DNA of 64,000 nucleotides from Planctomycetota bacterium (GCA_003576905.1 QEVG01000020.1:21530-85529); one strand, 5' to 3'; shown: positions 17,250-26,572, counted from the first letter of the stretch. A program made the numbers and translations. The notes: generated by a model not told the origin, from the letters alone.

Positions 17250-17480
17250 TTTATTGATCGATAGCCGGTTCGCGGGTATTCTGGCCATCCGGTTCGGGTC
17301 GGGGCCACATGGCCCGCTAATAAGTTCATGCATGAACCTGCCGCCTCATTCCTCCGTAATCATTGACGTGTCGCGCCGAATACGCCGATGCAGTTGGGGG
17401 AATCGTTCCTCCGAGAGTCGCTACCAGTGAAACTGCCCGTTGAGGCCGCACGCGTTCGGGCCTCGATACGAATCCGGTGA

Positions 17481-17939
17481 ATGATGCGGCATCGAATTCT
17501 CTTCAGCCTGATCCTGCTTGGTATTGCCGGCGTGGCGGGGTGCGCGTCTCCCAAGCGGTGAGCCGGCGGCTCCTGCGAACCCCAGTTTGGGGATCTCAAC
17601 TTCTTCCAGAACTGGTTCCGCAGCGCTGAACCCATCCAGATGACCGAGGTCAGTGGTTCGGCGTTTTCCAAACCCGTCCAGCGATCGACCGTTCGCCGGC
17701 CCATCAGCCAGGCTCCGGCCCGGCCGCGCAGCGCCGGCTCCTACGCCGCGCCGCCGCAGCGCCGGCCGTCGGCGTCCTATTGGGAAAAACTGCGACAGAC
17801 CAACTCGGCCCCCAAGCGCGCTGCCGTATCAACGGCCGGGCGAACGGCGGCCGTCGCGCCGCCTGCCTCGCGACGCCCGGCCAATCCGCCGCCACCGCGC
17901 CGCACGACGACGGCCGCGATCAGCGCGAAAAAGCGGTGA
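17481..17939 (+). pseudogene. Small lipoprotein reading frame interrupted by TGA after the lipobox
   Basis: ATGATG at 17481 opens a clear lipoprotein signal peptide (LFSLILLGIAGVAGC) followed by ASPKR and a TGA at 17559-17561. The same frame then stays open for 125 codons to a TGA at 17937-17939, encoding a Pro/Arg/Ser-rich tail that includes YWEKLRQTNSAPKRAA. Three readings are possible: a genuine 26-residue mini-lipoprotein, a lipoprotein gene with one nonsense change (CGA to TGA is the simplest) or a sequence error, or stop read-through. Other frames are also open here because of base composition, so the tail alone is weak evidence. No similar protein family was recognised. Confidence 0.4.
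17553..17592 (+). repeat. Copy 1 of a duplicated hairpin element (AAGCGGTGA plus CCCCA-GTT-TGGGG)
   Basis: The 40-base segment starts with AAGCGGTGA (containing the TGA stop) and ends with the hairpin CCCCA-GTT-TGGGG (17580-17592). It aligns without gaps to 17931-17970, at about 31 of 40 positions by eye. See copy 2. Confidence 0.6.
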
Positions 17940-17970
17940 CACGGCAAATCATGCGAGCCTCAGTTTGAGG
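17931..17970 (+). repeat. Copy 2 of the duplicated hairpin element (AAGCGGTGA plus CCTCA-GTT-TGAGG)
   Basis: This copy, 378 bases after copy 1, again begins AAGCGGTGA with the stop codon of the preceding frame. Its hairpin reads CCTCA-GTT-TGAGG (17958-17970). Relative to copy 1 one C-G pair has become T-A on both arms, a compensatory change that preserves the stem. If translated, both copies encode SCEPQF with only synonymous differences. Confidence 0.6.
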
Positions 17971-18580
17971 TTCCCGGCAATCTGTTACGCGGCGACGGTT
18001 CCTTTGAGATGACGGCAACACGAAAAACGGGCGGCGGCGATTGGTTCGCCTCACAGCCCGCCGCCACGCGTTTGCGCCTTTCGCAGCCGGTCCCGTCGTC
18101 CAGTCGCCCGGTGCCTTCGTTTTACTCGTCCGCGCGGCCGGTCTCACATGTTTCGCCCTCCGCGACGCCGGTCTCTTCGCAATCGATGTGCCCCGCGCCG
18201 ATGCCGATGTCCCCCGTGCGCTAAGCCCGACAGGTCGCGGGAATCGTTCGGCAAACCGTCTTTCCGGCAGGCCTGGATTCGACATGAACGCGCAATGCGC
18301 CGTCGATCAGCGACATCTCCTCTTATCCCCTCCGGCGGCCGGCGTGATGGTACCGCGCCACCGGTGCGGAGGGACAACTGCGGGACACAGGATGGGCGTA
18401 GCGATTCCGTCTGCGGCGGGATGACCAGGGCGAGTTCGGAGAGTTGGTAAGAATCGACGCACTGTCGTCGTCGAGCGGCGACTCCTCCCTCGTGGCCGGG
18501 GCCCTGATCGGCCGCGCGGAGAAGCTCTTTGGACGCCCCGATTGAGGGAAGCCGGCGCGGAGGTTACTCGGCCCGTCGAA
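17971..18580. other. Low-confidence region, possibly decayed coding sequence
   Basis: No intact gene is convincing here. In the frame of the 17481 lipoprotein, a Ser/Pro-rich stretch from ATG 18009 to a TAA at 18222 continues through further stops (TGA 18285, TGA 18345, TAG 18399) to a TGA at 18543. The last segment contains DDQGEFGELVRIDALSSSSG and a short following stretch that looks protein-like. Stop density is not clearly below chance for this base composition, so decay of an old gene is only a possibility. Confidence 0.3.
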
Positions 18581-20125
18581 TCACCCCACGCCCGCGGCGC
18601 CCTGCACCGACAATCGGGTCGGCGCCCAGTTGCCCTGGAACATACGAAACGCCTTGCGAATCGCCGTCGTTCGCGGGCTTTCCTGAAGATTGAGCCCGAA
18701 CCGCTCCTCGTCACGGGGAGACTGGACATTGGCCATGCGCTTCCAGCCGACGTTCATTCCATGAATGAATGCCGCCGTCGAAAGGCTCCGTGTCCGCCAG
18801 AGCGTGCGGAGGGTCCGCTTCCAGACCCAGTTTTCGCGGGCGGCAAGGTGTCGAAGTTCGTAGATCGCCTCGTCGAGTTTCGCGGCGGTCATGTTGCGCG
18901 GATTGTAGACCGTCTCGACGAATGTGTAGCGTTCCCAGTCGTCCGGGTAATTGGTGGCGAAGATGCGCCCCTCTTCGACATAGCGATCATACATCTTTGT
19001 GCCCGGAAGGGGCGTGAGATTGGTTATCTGGATGGTGTCGATCCCGACCTGCACCGCCTGAAGAGCCGTGGCCGCCACGGTGTTTTCGTCGTCGGCATCC
19101 GCACCGATGATGAAGCCGCCGAAAACGGAAATCCCCTCGCGCTGGAATCCCCGCACAAGAGTCTGATAACGCTCAAGGTTCTTTCGGTTGATGCCTTTGT
19201 GGAAGTCGCGCAGGTTCTCGCTGTTAAAGGTCTCGAAGCCCACGAGCATTCCGACGCAGCCGGCTTCATTGGCCAGCGCCAGCCCTTCCGCGTCGTCGCC
19301 CATGTTGATGGTCGTCTGGCTGAACCATAGTCTTGGGGCGTAGCCCAGGGTTCGGCGAACCGCTGGAAACCGGCTTAACGCGTTTGCGATGCGGCTGCGG
19401 CGGCGCCCCTCGGCGATGATGCCGCGAAGCAGCTCCTTGGCCCAGGCGGCGTGTTTGTCGCCGACGCCGAAGAAATTATCGTCCACGACGAACATGAACG
19501 GCTTGGTCGTCTGAAACCACTCGTCGATGACCTCCGCCATCGGCCGGCGGCGAATCGGCGCGCCGTTGAACTTGGTTACGCTGCAATACTCGCACCCCAC
19601 CGGGCAGCCGCGCGAGGTCTGAATCGCCGAAACGTCGTATTCGCCATTGAGCGGCTGCAAGTCCTGTCGAGCCTTGCCATAGCCACCTTTTTCCAGGTCG
19701 GCGAGGTTCCCGTGGTAGAACTTCTTCAGCCGGCCGGCGGCGGCGTCAGCGAGAATCGTGACGAAGATGTCGTCGCACTCGCCGATGGCGACCGAGTCAA
19801 AATACCGGATGGCTTCTTCAGGCATGGCCGAGGCGTGAGGGCCGCCGATGATGCACGGGATTCCCTCGCTCCGGCATTTTGCGGCGATTTCATAAGCTCG
19901 GGTCGCGCCACTCGTATACGACGTGACCCCCACAAGGTCGTAGTTACCTCGGCGGATGCGCTCGTCGGTGCACTCCGTGCCAAAGAGCTCGTCGATAATG
20001 TCGACCGAATGTTCCGGCGGCGTCAACTGGGCCAGCACCTGGAGGGCGAGCTGCGGTATCTTGCTGCCGATGGTGTGATATCCTTGTGTGCGACGGGCGA
20101 TCGGGTTGATCAGGACGATTCGCAT
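18581..20125 (-). CDS. B12-binding radical SAM protein
   Basis: 514 residues in the usual two-domain order of this family. A cobalamin-binding Rossmann domain (about 1-140; IDELFGTECTDERI, IIGGPHASAMPEEA) precedes a radical SAM barrel with the 4Fe-4S motif CPVGCEYC near residue 175, and later GFETFNSENLRDFHKGINRK and TPLPGTKMYDRY. Such enzymes carry out methylations or rearrangements on lipids, hopanoids, cofactors or natural products. The substrate cannot be read from the sequence; the histidine that would sit before the cobalamin aspartate of a DxHxxG motif is not evident, as in many members. It stands alone, convergent with the doubtful region to its left. Confidence 0.92.
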   Translation of the reverse strand: MRIVLINPIARRTQGYHTIGSKIPQLALQVLAQLTPPEHSVDIIDELFGTECTDERIRRGNYDLVGVTSYTSGATRAYEIAAKCRSEGIPCIIGGPHASAMPEEAIRYFDSVAIGECDDIFVTILADAAAGRLKKFYHGNLADLEKGGYGKARQDLQPLNGEYDVSAIQTSRGCPVGCEYCSVTKFNGAPIRRRPMAEVIDEWFQTTKPFMFVVDDNFFGVGDKHAAWAKELLRGIIAEGRRRSRIANALSRFPAVRRTLGYAPRLWFSQTTINMGDDAEGLALANEAGCVGMLVGFETFNSENLRDFHKGINRKNLERYQTLVRGFQREGISVFGGFIIGADADDENTVAATALQAVQVGIDTIQITNLTPLPGTKMYDRYVEEGRIFATNYPDDWERYTFVETVYNPRNMTAAKLDEAIYELRHLAARENWVWKRTLRTLWRTRSLSTAAFIHGMNVGWKRMANVQSPRDEERFGLNLQESPRTTAIRKAFRMFQGNWAPTRLSVQGAAGVG

Positions 20126-20371
20126 GGAGAGCGGCTTTCGATGGTGGGAGACGCGTTTCGACTACAGGGCGGACTTTAGTCGTATCGGCCGAATTTGGAT
20201 AGGCGCGAAAGGAATCCTCCGGATTCGCTCCGCAGAGACGTCCCATCTACCGCATGCAAGGATCGCCTTTGCTTTTTCCCGACGCGAAATCACGTCGCGA
20301 TCCTGGGCGACCCCGCCGGGCGTGGAAACCCGAAACACTGGCAGCGTGCGCCCAGAGCCCAGGTCGCGCGC

Positions 20372-20404
20372 AAAAAGAAGCCCGGGATCGCCGGACCCCG
20401 GGCT
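20372..20404 (-). terminator. Intrinsic terminator downstream of the 20462-22363 gene
   Basis: Read on the minus strand, AGCCCGGG and CCCGGGCT form an eight-base stem (20379-20386 with 20397-20404) followed immediately by TCTTTTT. It lies about 58 bases past the stop codon of the gene it would terminate. The remaining bases of the 336-base gap between 20126 and 20461 show no gene. Confidence 0.8.
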
Positions 20405-20461
20405 CTCTCCAAATGGATAAACTGTTAAGCACCTGGTGTGCCGATTTCGAACCGACTTCAC

Positions 20462-22363
20462 CTAGGGCCGCTCGCCGGGCGCAGCCTCGACCCCGGTAAC
20501 CCGTGACTCCTTCGTAACGACCTTTTCGCTGTCGCCGCCGCTTGGGATGCGCGGAATAAACGCATTGATCATGGGGCTGAAGTTCTTGAGCACGTCGTTC
20601 ACGTCGGGCAGGCCGGTGATGTTCGCGCGGATCGTGAGCTGGCTGGGCGCCTGGCCCATCGCAAAGGTCGCGATCGTCTTCGAGCAGAGCTGCGCCGCCA
20701 TCTGGGCCTGCATGCCTTCCTCCGATCGTCCCGCATGGCTTCCCGCCGCCGCGGCGCAGCGACCAAGGTGGGCCAGGGCCATGACGCTCGTATCCTTCGG
20801 GAGTTGTGCCAGCGCCTTGCCCATCATCGCGTCGTCGATGATCGATTCACCCCTGCCGGAAGCGCGGATGGCCGACTTCAGCGCCCCGCGGGTCATGCCG
20901 ATCGCGATGCACCCGTCGATTTCGGCGAGATAGACCTTGCCGAAGTCCGGAATGGCGTACGCTGTCACGTCGGTGCTGCCGATCTTCATGCCGCGAGGCT
21001 CGATCGGCTCATCGCCGCCGACGATCCCCGGTATGGAAAGGAACTGGTCCCACAGGGCCCGCGAGCGGGCGACGTCATTTACAGCCATGAGAATGCACCC
21101 ATTCGGCACTTCGTTGGGCGCAGGCTCGCCGGGCACCACGAACCCGCAGATCTCGCGCACGTTTCCGAAGAACTCGCGGAAGATGTCGAGCCCGGTCACA
21201 GCGGTTTGCGGCGCCTGTCCCTTTGCGGCGTCCGCGGCGGCCATGGTCAGGGCGGGATTGAGCCCGAGGCCGAAGACCGCTGCGGCATCCCCCGGCACCT
21301 TGGCGAGACACTGCCGCGTCATCGGGGGCAGCCGCGTCAGGTTGTAGGCGATGCACCGGTGGTCATCCGCTAGCCGCACGGCGAGTTGAAGCCCGAGGAC
21401 GTTTTCGTGAATCCCAAAAGAGAACGCCGCCCAGCGCAGGCTATCGAGGTCGATCATGCCGTCCACAATCTTGAGTTCGTGTCGATCGTGCTCTGCCATG
21501 TCTTTCGTCAGGCGCTGCACGAGGCTTTGCAGGTTGCAGTAGGCAAAAAGGGTCGAGCCGGTTCGCTGGGTCGCGATCTCGGCAAGATCCTTCCGATCTG
21601 CCAGGCTGTCGTTTCGCTCGCCAAGGAGTCTCTCAACGACCCCGGTGACAAGCTCTCGGCCGGTCCCGACGATGAAGAGCGATTCAGTGAGCACGCCCGT
21701 AAGCCGGCCGACATCCGGAAGCTGAGCGCCGAACGTGGGCAGGTCGCGAACCTTCTCAGCGGTTGGGGAAAACTGGAAAGCTGTTTCGAGGAGGCCCTTG
21801 AGCAGCGTGGCGTCGCCATGATGCACGACGAGGACCCCGCTGGGCGGCCGGTCGCCTTCCGGATCAAACTCGGTGATCGCCGCCGCCGCGCCGCCAAACG
21901 CCGTCAGGTGTTGGAAGAGCGCCGGGCTGATGGCGATCCGATTGGGAACGTACGCCATTTGCTGCGAATCCCGGCTGGGGCGCTGGGACAGCAACAACTG
22001 CATGTCGGTCGTGGTCAGGCCGACCATCGCGGCGAGCTTCTCGAAGAACTGCCCGGGACGATTGAACTCAACGTATGCGAGGCAATCGCCGGGCATGAGT
22101 TTCGAGAAGTCCTTCGCGGCGATGGCATCGCGGCAGCGTTCCGCCCCCGCGCGGGCGACGCGCTTAACCTCTGCGGCGGCACTGGCCCCGAGGACCTCGC
22201 GGTACAGCTCCAGCGCGGCGGCGTAGTCGTGGGCCTGGTTTTCCAGGAAATAGGCCTTGTACAAGTCGGGGTTATTGCTGGACTGTGCGGCCAGCGGGGC
22301 GGTGAGACCGGACAGAATGAGTCCGGCGGCGACGGCGATCGTACGTGTCTTGGACCTCTGCAT
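20462..22363 (-). CDS. Large secreted protein of unknown function
   Basis: About 633 residues from the ATG at 22363, which has GGAGG at good spacing. A signal peptide (TIAVAAGLILSGLTAPLAAQ) is followed by a helical segment (YLENQAHDYAAALELYREV-like, TPR-flavoured) and then a long alpha/beta region with GDCLAYVEFNRPGQFFEKLA, GVLVVHHGDATLLKGLLE and MALAHLGRCAAAAGSH. The general look resembles secreted proteins common in planctomycetes (DUF3352-like), but this is a loose impression. The intrinsic terminator after it and the divergent glycosyltransferase before it make it a single-gene unit. Confidence 0.75.
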   Translation of the reverse strand: MQRSKTRTIAVAAGLILSGLTAPLAAQSSNNPDLYKAYFLENQAHDYAAALELYREVLGASAAAEVKRVARAGAERCRDAIAAKDFSKLMPGDCLAYVEFNRPGQFFEKLAAMVGLTTTDMQLLLSQRPSRDSQQMAYVPNRIAISPALFQHLTAFGGAAAAITEFDPEGDRPPSGVLVVHHGDATLLKGLLETAFQFSPTAEKVRDLPTFGAQLPDVGRLTGVLTESLFIVGTGRELVTGVVERLLGERNDSLADRKDLAEIATQRTGSTLFAYCNLQSLVQRLTKDMAEHDRHELKIVDGMIDLDSLRWAAFSFGIHENVLGLQLAVRLADDHRCIAYNLTRLPPMTRQCLAKVPGDAAAVFGLGLNPALTMAAADAAKGQAPQTAVTGLDIFREFFGNVREICGFVVPGEPAPNEVPNGCILMAVNDVARSRALWDQFLSIPGIVGGDEPIEPRGMKIGSTDVTAYAIPDFGKVYLAEIDGCIAIGMTRGALKSAIRASGRGESIIDDAMMGKALAQLPKDTSVMALAHLGRCAAAAGSHAGRSEEGMQAQMAAQLCSKTIATFAMGQAPSQLTIRANITGLPDVNDVLKNFSPMINAFIPRIPSGGDSEKVVTKESRVTGVEAAPGERP

Positions 22364-22560
22364 GGGGAGACCTCCGGGTTTCTGTGCGCACGGACCGCCG
22401 GTGATATGGCGGGGCAATCCCCGAGCCGGCGGGGAACCTTCTCAGAGGTATTACCGGGCGGGCACGAATTATTTTTCGCGAATTCCTGCTTTGCGGGTCG
22501 ATTGGCCTTGAGCGAGGGTGCGGGCCTAACCCCAGGCTCATCGGCAGATACAATGCGAAG

Positions 22561-24339
22561 ATGATGGACGGCGGCTCATCAAAAGGGCATCCAGTTCTCG
22601 ACGACCCCCGGTACCGGTCCGCCCGGCGCGGCGAGACATGGGCGGTTTTTCTGGCGATCCTGCTGGCCTTCGCTTTGTTTCATCTGGTTATCAGCCGGCT
22701 GATCTGGAGCGAGATTCCGCTTCAGACAGACACCGGAATCTGGGCTTACTTCGCGGCGAGAATGCTGGAGGGTGCGACGCTTTACCTCGATTTATGGGAA
22801 AGCAAGCCGCCCGGGATCTTCTGGACCTTTTCTGCGGCAGAATGGCTTTTCGGCGTCGGATCTGACTGGGCTTTGGTCTGGCTGGACGCGCTCGTGACCG
22901 TCGCCGTGTGTGGCATGACGTACCTGGCGGCACGGCGGGTAGCCGGGGCCGGCATGGCGCTGTTCGCGGTATGCCTGCTGAGCGTCGTGATGTCACATCG
23001 CGTGCTGGCGGACTGGGGCGACAACCTCGAAAAGTTCGTCGTGTTCTTCGAGATGACGGCGAGCTGGCTTGTCGTCGGGTCGGCCCGTGCGAGGTCCGCC
23101 TCTCTGCGATGGCTCTTTGCGGGCCTGTGTTGCGGTCTGGCCGCGGTCTTCAAGCAAACCGGAATACTGCTCCTTGTAATCCTTGTAGCGGGGCTGGCCT
23201 TCGACTGGCGGGCCCTTGGCGGGCCGAGGCGTGGCCGGGCGAGTGTCCTGCTCCTCGCGGGGGCGGCCGTGCCGTGGGTCGTCGTTTTGGGGTGGCTCGT
23301 CTCGAATGGGACGATGGGCGGTTTCTGGCGGCAGGTGATCGTGCACGACGTTCAGCGCGCCGCGTCGCCCGAGCTGGAGCGCGCGCGCCTCTTGGAACCG
23401 GAGCACTGGGCGGGCGTGGGACGGCACCTGCTCCTGGCGGGCGTGCTGCTTGGCCCGGCCCTCGCGGCCCTTATCCTCCGGGCCGGCGAGAAGGCCCGAT
23501 CGGCGGCGGCCGCAAAGGCACCGCGGCAATCGGCACTTCCGGCCATCGACGTGTATTTCGTATATGCCATACTTGCGACACTCGTCTTCGTGCTTGCGCC
23601 GCACGGCTACGGACATTACCTCCTGCATGCCGCGCCGCCCGCGGCCGTGCTGCTTGCGTGGCTCGCATCTTCTCGTCCGTCGTTCAGCGAGCGGCCGATC
23701 GTCTGTGCGATCTGTCTGGCCGGAATGCTCATCGGTCTCTGGCAGCTTGGAGATCATTTCGAGTTCCTGCTTCAGCCGCGGTGCGACGCCCGGCGGGCCT
23801 ACAAAGCCATTCGCGAACGCAACGACCGGCTGGTCGATGTTGTGCGCGACGCATCCACCCGCGATCAGTCGGTCTTGCTGTGGCCGGCGGACCACGCAGT
23901 GAACTACTATGCCCGACGGCGAACGCCCCTGGAGATGTGCCAGGCGATTGACATTTTTCGCGGGCGCGTGCGGCTGCTCGATCCCCCGCTGGATGTCGTA
24001 GTGCAAAGGCTCATGGAGGATCCGCCCGATGTCATTGTGGACTGGTCGCCCGTCGCCGTTGAGCGGCGCGTGCCGGGAGACCCGGCGTCACCGCCGGAGC
24101 TCCTGACACCGGCGGGGGGATATTCCCTGGCGGAGGACCCGAATCCGAATCACGCACACGTCGAAGGCCGCCTGCTGGCCCCGCTCAAGTCATGGCTGCG
24201 GAAAAACTACGGCGCGCAGTCGCGTGTCGATGATTTGTGCACCGTGTATTATCGTGGAAAGCCGTGGCGGGACTGGCGGGAATACCTGCTGCCGCCGGCG
24301 CGGGCGCGGACGCCCGGCCCCCGGCCGCGGAGTCCCTGA
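22561..24339 (+). CDS. Multi-spanning membrane glycosyltransferase (GT39/ArnT-like)
   Basis: 592 residues. The first membrane segment is followed by a luminal or periplasmic loop with acidic residues (LQTDTGIWAYFAARMLEG, DLWESKPPGIFWTF), as in GT-C enzymes that use lipid-linked sugars. About ten further hydrophobic segments follow, then a soluble C-terminal domain of about 200 residues. ESKPPG matches the family pattern of a DxxKPPL-like loop. It probably transfers a sugar to a lipid or protein on the outer face of the membrane. An SGNH-type protein follows 25 bases downstream, so the two may work on the same surface polymer. The start could be the second ATG (22564). Confidence 0.82.
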   Translation: MMDGGSSKGHPVLDDPRYRSARRGETWAVFLAILLAFALFHLVISRLIWSEIPLQTDTGIWAYFAARMLEGATLYLDLWESKPPGIFWTFSAAEWLFGVGSDWALVWLDALVTVAVCGMTYLAARRVAGAGMALFAVCLLSVVMSHRVLADWGDNLEKFVVFFEMTASWLVVGSARARSASLRWLFAGLCCGLAAVFKQTGILLLVILVAGLAFDWRALGGPRRGRASVLLLAGAAVPWVVVLGWLVSNGTMGGFWRQVIVHDVQRAASPELERARLLEPEHWAGVGRHLLLAGVLLGPALAALILRAGEKARSAAAAKAPRQSALPAIDVYFVYAILATLVFVLAPHGYGHYLLHAAPPAAVLLAWLASSRPSFSERPIVCAICLAGMLIGLWQLGDHFEFLLQPRCDARRAYKAIRERNDRLVDVVRDASTRDQSVLLWPADHAVNYYARRRTPLEMCQAIDIFRGRVRLLDPPLDVVVQRLMEDPPDVIVDWSPVAVERRVPGDPASPPELLTPAGGYSLAEDPNPNHAHVEGRLLAPLKSWLRKNYGAQSRVDDLCTVYYRGKPWRDWREYLLPPARARTPGPRPRSP

Positions 24340-24364
24340 CTGAACGAGTAATCAGCGCGAGCGC

Positions 24365-25507
24365 ATGGACCAGCCCCCGACGAAATCTGCCGTCCCGGCC
24401 TATCTGAAGTTCGCCCTCATCCTCTTCGGATTATCCGTGTCATTAACCGGGTTCGCCGCGTGGGTGTGGCTGCGCTCCGGCGGGCAGGAGGCGTTTCGGC
24501 GGGGCTACGCGCCGTTGACGGCGGAATGGCAGAGCGAAGGGGCCTGGACGGCGGATTCCTATGTCGGAAAGACACTTCGATGCGATGTCAACGTCGTTGA
24601 CACCAACGAACTCGGCCGTCCCTACACGTACAAAGCCGCGCCGGTCGGTCGCAATGGAGTGTGCTTTCGAGACCACCCAACAAGGATGCCCGTGTACGCC
24701 GTCGCGGTCGGCGACAGCTTTACCTTCGGGCACAAAGTTGACTTCGAGAAGGTCTGGACCGAGCGGCTGGAGAAGGCCGTCGGGGCCGACGTGGTGAACT
24801 TGGGCCTGTCGGGCGGGGCCCCGACGCAGTACCTCCGAAACTTTGAGGTGCACGGCGCCCTGTTGAAACCGCGGGTGGTCCTTATGACAACTTTCGTGAA
24901 CGACTGGCTCGACGAGCCGTGCTTTCAGGCGTGGTGGATGCTGCGCCAGGCGCTGGGGGCTCAGGTCGATTTCCCTCGCTCCAATGCGATTTACGATGCC
25001 GTGCGAAAGAACGGCTACCGACTGCCGGACTACTGGCAACAGCCGGATTTGGGCGGGAGCGTCGACGTCGAGATCGATGGAGAACAGTACCAGTTTGACG
25101 CCAGTGCCTACGCCGCCCAGGACACGCGCAGTCCGACGATTGAGATGGGGCGGAGGGCCGAGGAACAGGCGATTGTCGCTCTGAAGGAGAAGACCGCGGC
25201 GACCGGGGCGACGCTGGTGGTCGTGGTTATTCCCGCAAAGGAGTACGTCTATCACGATCGCGTGTCGGCGGCGATACCCTACGCGCGGAACATGCGGCCC
25301 GATGTCTTCTGCGAGGCGATTGCCGATTGGTGTCGAAAGAACGATATTGCGTGCCTGAACATGCTCCCGGTGCTGACCGCCCGCGTGGCGGCGGGGGACA
25401 AGCCCTATTTCCCCCGCGACGGCCATCTTCGCGAGGAGGGAAACGCACTACTGGCAGAGGAGATTGAGAAGTTCCTCAGGAAACTGGGGCTCTTCACCCT
25501 GAAATGA
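24365..25507 (+). CDS. Membrane-anchored SGNH/GDSL-type hydrolase or acyltransferase
   Basis: 380 residues. One N-terminal membrane segment (FALILFGLSVSLTGFAAWVW) precedes an extracytoplasmic SGNH domain: block I AVGDSFTFGHKV with the nucleophile serine, block III-like TTFVNDWLDE, and the C-terminal catalytic pair in DGHLREEGNALL. Relatives such as AlgX/AlgJ-type proteins add or remove acetyl groups on exopolysaccharide. It sits directly after the GT39-like gene and before a strong bidirectional hairpin. The polymer acted on is unknown. Confidence 0.82.
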   Translation: MDQPPTKSAVPAYLKFALILFGLSVSLTGFAAWVWLRSGGQEAFRRGYAPLTAEWQSEGAWTADSYVGKTLRCDVNVVDTNELGRPYTYKAAPVGRNGVCFRDHPTRMPVYAVAVGDSFTFGHKVDFEKVWTERLEKAVGADVVNLGLSGGAPTQYLRNFEVHGALLKPRVVLMTTFVNDWLDEPCFQAWWMLRQALGAQVDFPRSNAIYDAVRKNGYRLPDYWQQPDLGGSVDVEIDGEQYQFDASAYAAQDTRSPTIEMGRRAEEQAIVALKEKTAATGATLVVVVIPAKEYVYHDRVSAAIPYARNMRPDVFCEAIADWCRKNDIACLNMLPVLTARVAAGDKPYFPRDGHLREEGNALLAEEIEKFLRKLGLFTLK

Positions 25508-25538
25508 CGAAGCCCGCAGGGGCCTCCGGCGGGCTTCG
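25508..25538. terminator. Bidirectional hairpin between convergent genes
   Basis: CGAAGCCCGC (25508-25517) and GCGGGCTTCG (25529-25538) form a perfect ten-base stem with an 11-base loop. It starts right after the stop of the SGNH gene and ends 38 bases from the stop of the convergent aldolase gene. There is no T-run in either direction. Confidence 0.7.
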
Positions 25539-25576
25539 CAATCAGGGCAACTTGGCGGCGCGGCGCGTTACCGATA

Positions 25577-26494
25577 CTACTTGGCGTAAATCTTGATGAT
25601 CTCGTCGAGAAACTTCAGCGCGTCGTTGCGCTTGCGCTGGAATGTATTTCGCCCGATGATCGAGCCGAAGCCTCCGCCGTCGCGAATCGCCTTGCACTCC
25701 TCGAAGACTTCGGCATCGTTTTCTTTCTTCGCCCCGCCGCTGAAGATGACGATTCGCTTGCCGGCGAAAGCGCACTGCGTTACATGGCGGACGCGCTCGG
25801 CGAGCGTGCCGATCGGAATCTTCTCCTTTTCATAGACCTTCTTTGCCGCTTCCTGCTCAATGTGAGCGGTGGGCAATTTCACCTTGATAATGTGTCCGCC
25901 AAGCTGGCACGCAATCTGCGCCGCATAGCCTGCGACGTCGATGGCCGTTTCGCCGTCCTTGCTCAGGCTGCTGCCGCGCGGGTAGCTCCAGATGATGACT
26001 GCCAGCCCCATTGCTCTTGCCTCTTCGGCGTAGCGGCGAAGATTCTCGTACATTTCCTTGCGAAGGGCCGAGCCAGGATAGATCGTAAGCCCAACGCCGC
26101 AGCAACCGAGCCGGACCGCATCCTTGACCGACGCCGTCAGCGCCTGCCATGAGTCCTTTTCGTCGGCAAGCAGGTCGTGATTATTCGCCTTCAGGATGAG
26201 CGGCACTTCGCCGGCGAAGTCGGCCGCGCCCGCCTCGAGGAATCCCAGCGGCGCCGCGTAGGCGTTCAAGCCGGCCTCGACTGCGATCTTAAAGTGATAA
26301 TGCGGATCGTAACCCTCCGGGTTTGGGGCGAAGCTGCGGGCCGGACCGTGTTCCCAACCCTGGTCGACCGGCAGAATGACCATCCGTCCGGTTCCGGCGA
26401 GGCGCCCATGGTTGAGCATTCGGGCGAGGTTCGTCAGGACGCCTGGATTGTCGCTTCGATACCAGCTCAGAATCTCTCGTACGCGCTCAGTCAT
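25577..26494 (-). CDS. Class I fructose-bisphosphate aldolase (DhnA/FbaB type)
   Basis: About 305 residues from the ATG at 26494, preceded by GGGAGC. It is a DhnA-type (beta/alpha)8 aldolase that cleaves fructose 1,6-bisphosphate through a Schiff base. Recognisable parts are ILPVDQGWEHGPARSFAPNP near the N-terminus, IKVKLPTAH around the probable Schiff-base lysine, IVIFSGGAKKEN and GGGFGSIIGRNTFQR, which form the phosphate-binding end of the barrel. A longer frame to 26623 was rejected because it adds an atypical N-terminus. pgk lies 2 kb away, so two glycolytic steps are encoded close together. Confidence 0.9.
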   Translation of the reverse strand: MTERVREILSWYRSDNPGVLTNLARMLNHGRLAGTGRMVILPVDQGWEHGPARSFAPNPEGYDPHYHFKIAVEAGLNAYAAPLGFLEAGAADFAGEVPLILKANNHDLLADEKDSWQALTASVKDAVRLGCCGVGLTIYPGSALRKEMYENLRRYAEEARAMGLAVIIWSYPRGSSLSKDGETAIDVAGYAAQIACQLGGHIIKVKLPTAHIEQEAAKKVYEKEKIPIGTLAERVRHVTQCAFAGKRIVIFSGGAKKENDAEVFEECKAIRDGGGFGSIIGRNTFQRKRNDALKFLDEIIKIYAK

Positions 26495-26544
26495 GGCGAT
26501 TGCTCCCTGGTGTGCGGGTCCGTACTTGCGAAAAATCCCCCAAC

Positions 26545-26572
26545 AGGCTATCGGATTCACGGGCGCGGTCAA
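26545..26572 (-). promoter_or_regulatory. Candidate promoter of the aldolase gene
   Basis: On the minus strand TTGACC (26567-26572), a 16-base spacer and TAGCCT (26545-26550) lie about 50 bases upstream of the ATG. The -35 box is 5 of 6; the -10 box is poor. Confidence 0.35.

Noticed and set aside
17920..18285. Minus-strand Arg-rich ORF of 121 codons in the doubtful region
   Set aside because: Amino-acid composition is that of a GC-driven shadow frame, with no ribosome-binding site or domain.
20440..20456. T-arm-like sequence (GGTTCGAAATC on the minus strand), possible tRNA 3' end
   Set aside because: The arm needs two wobble pairs, no anticodon or acceptor arm could be built, and the upstream part would lie inside a coding gene.
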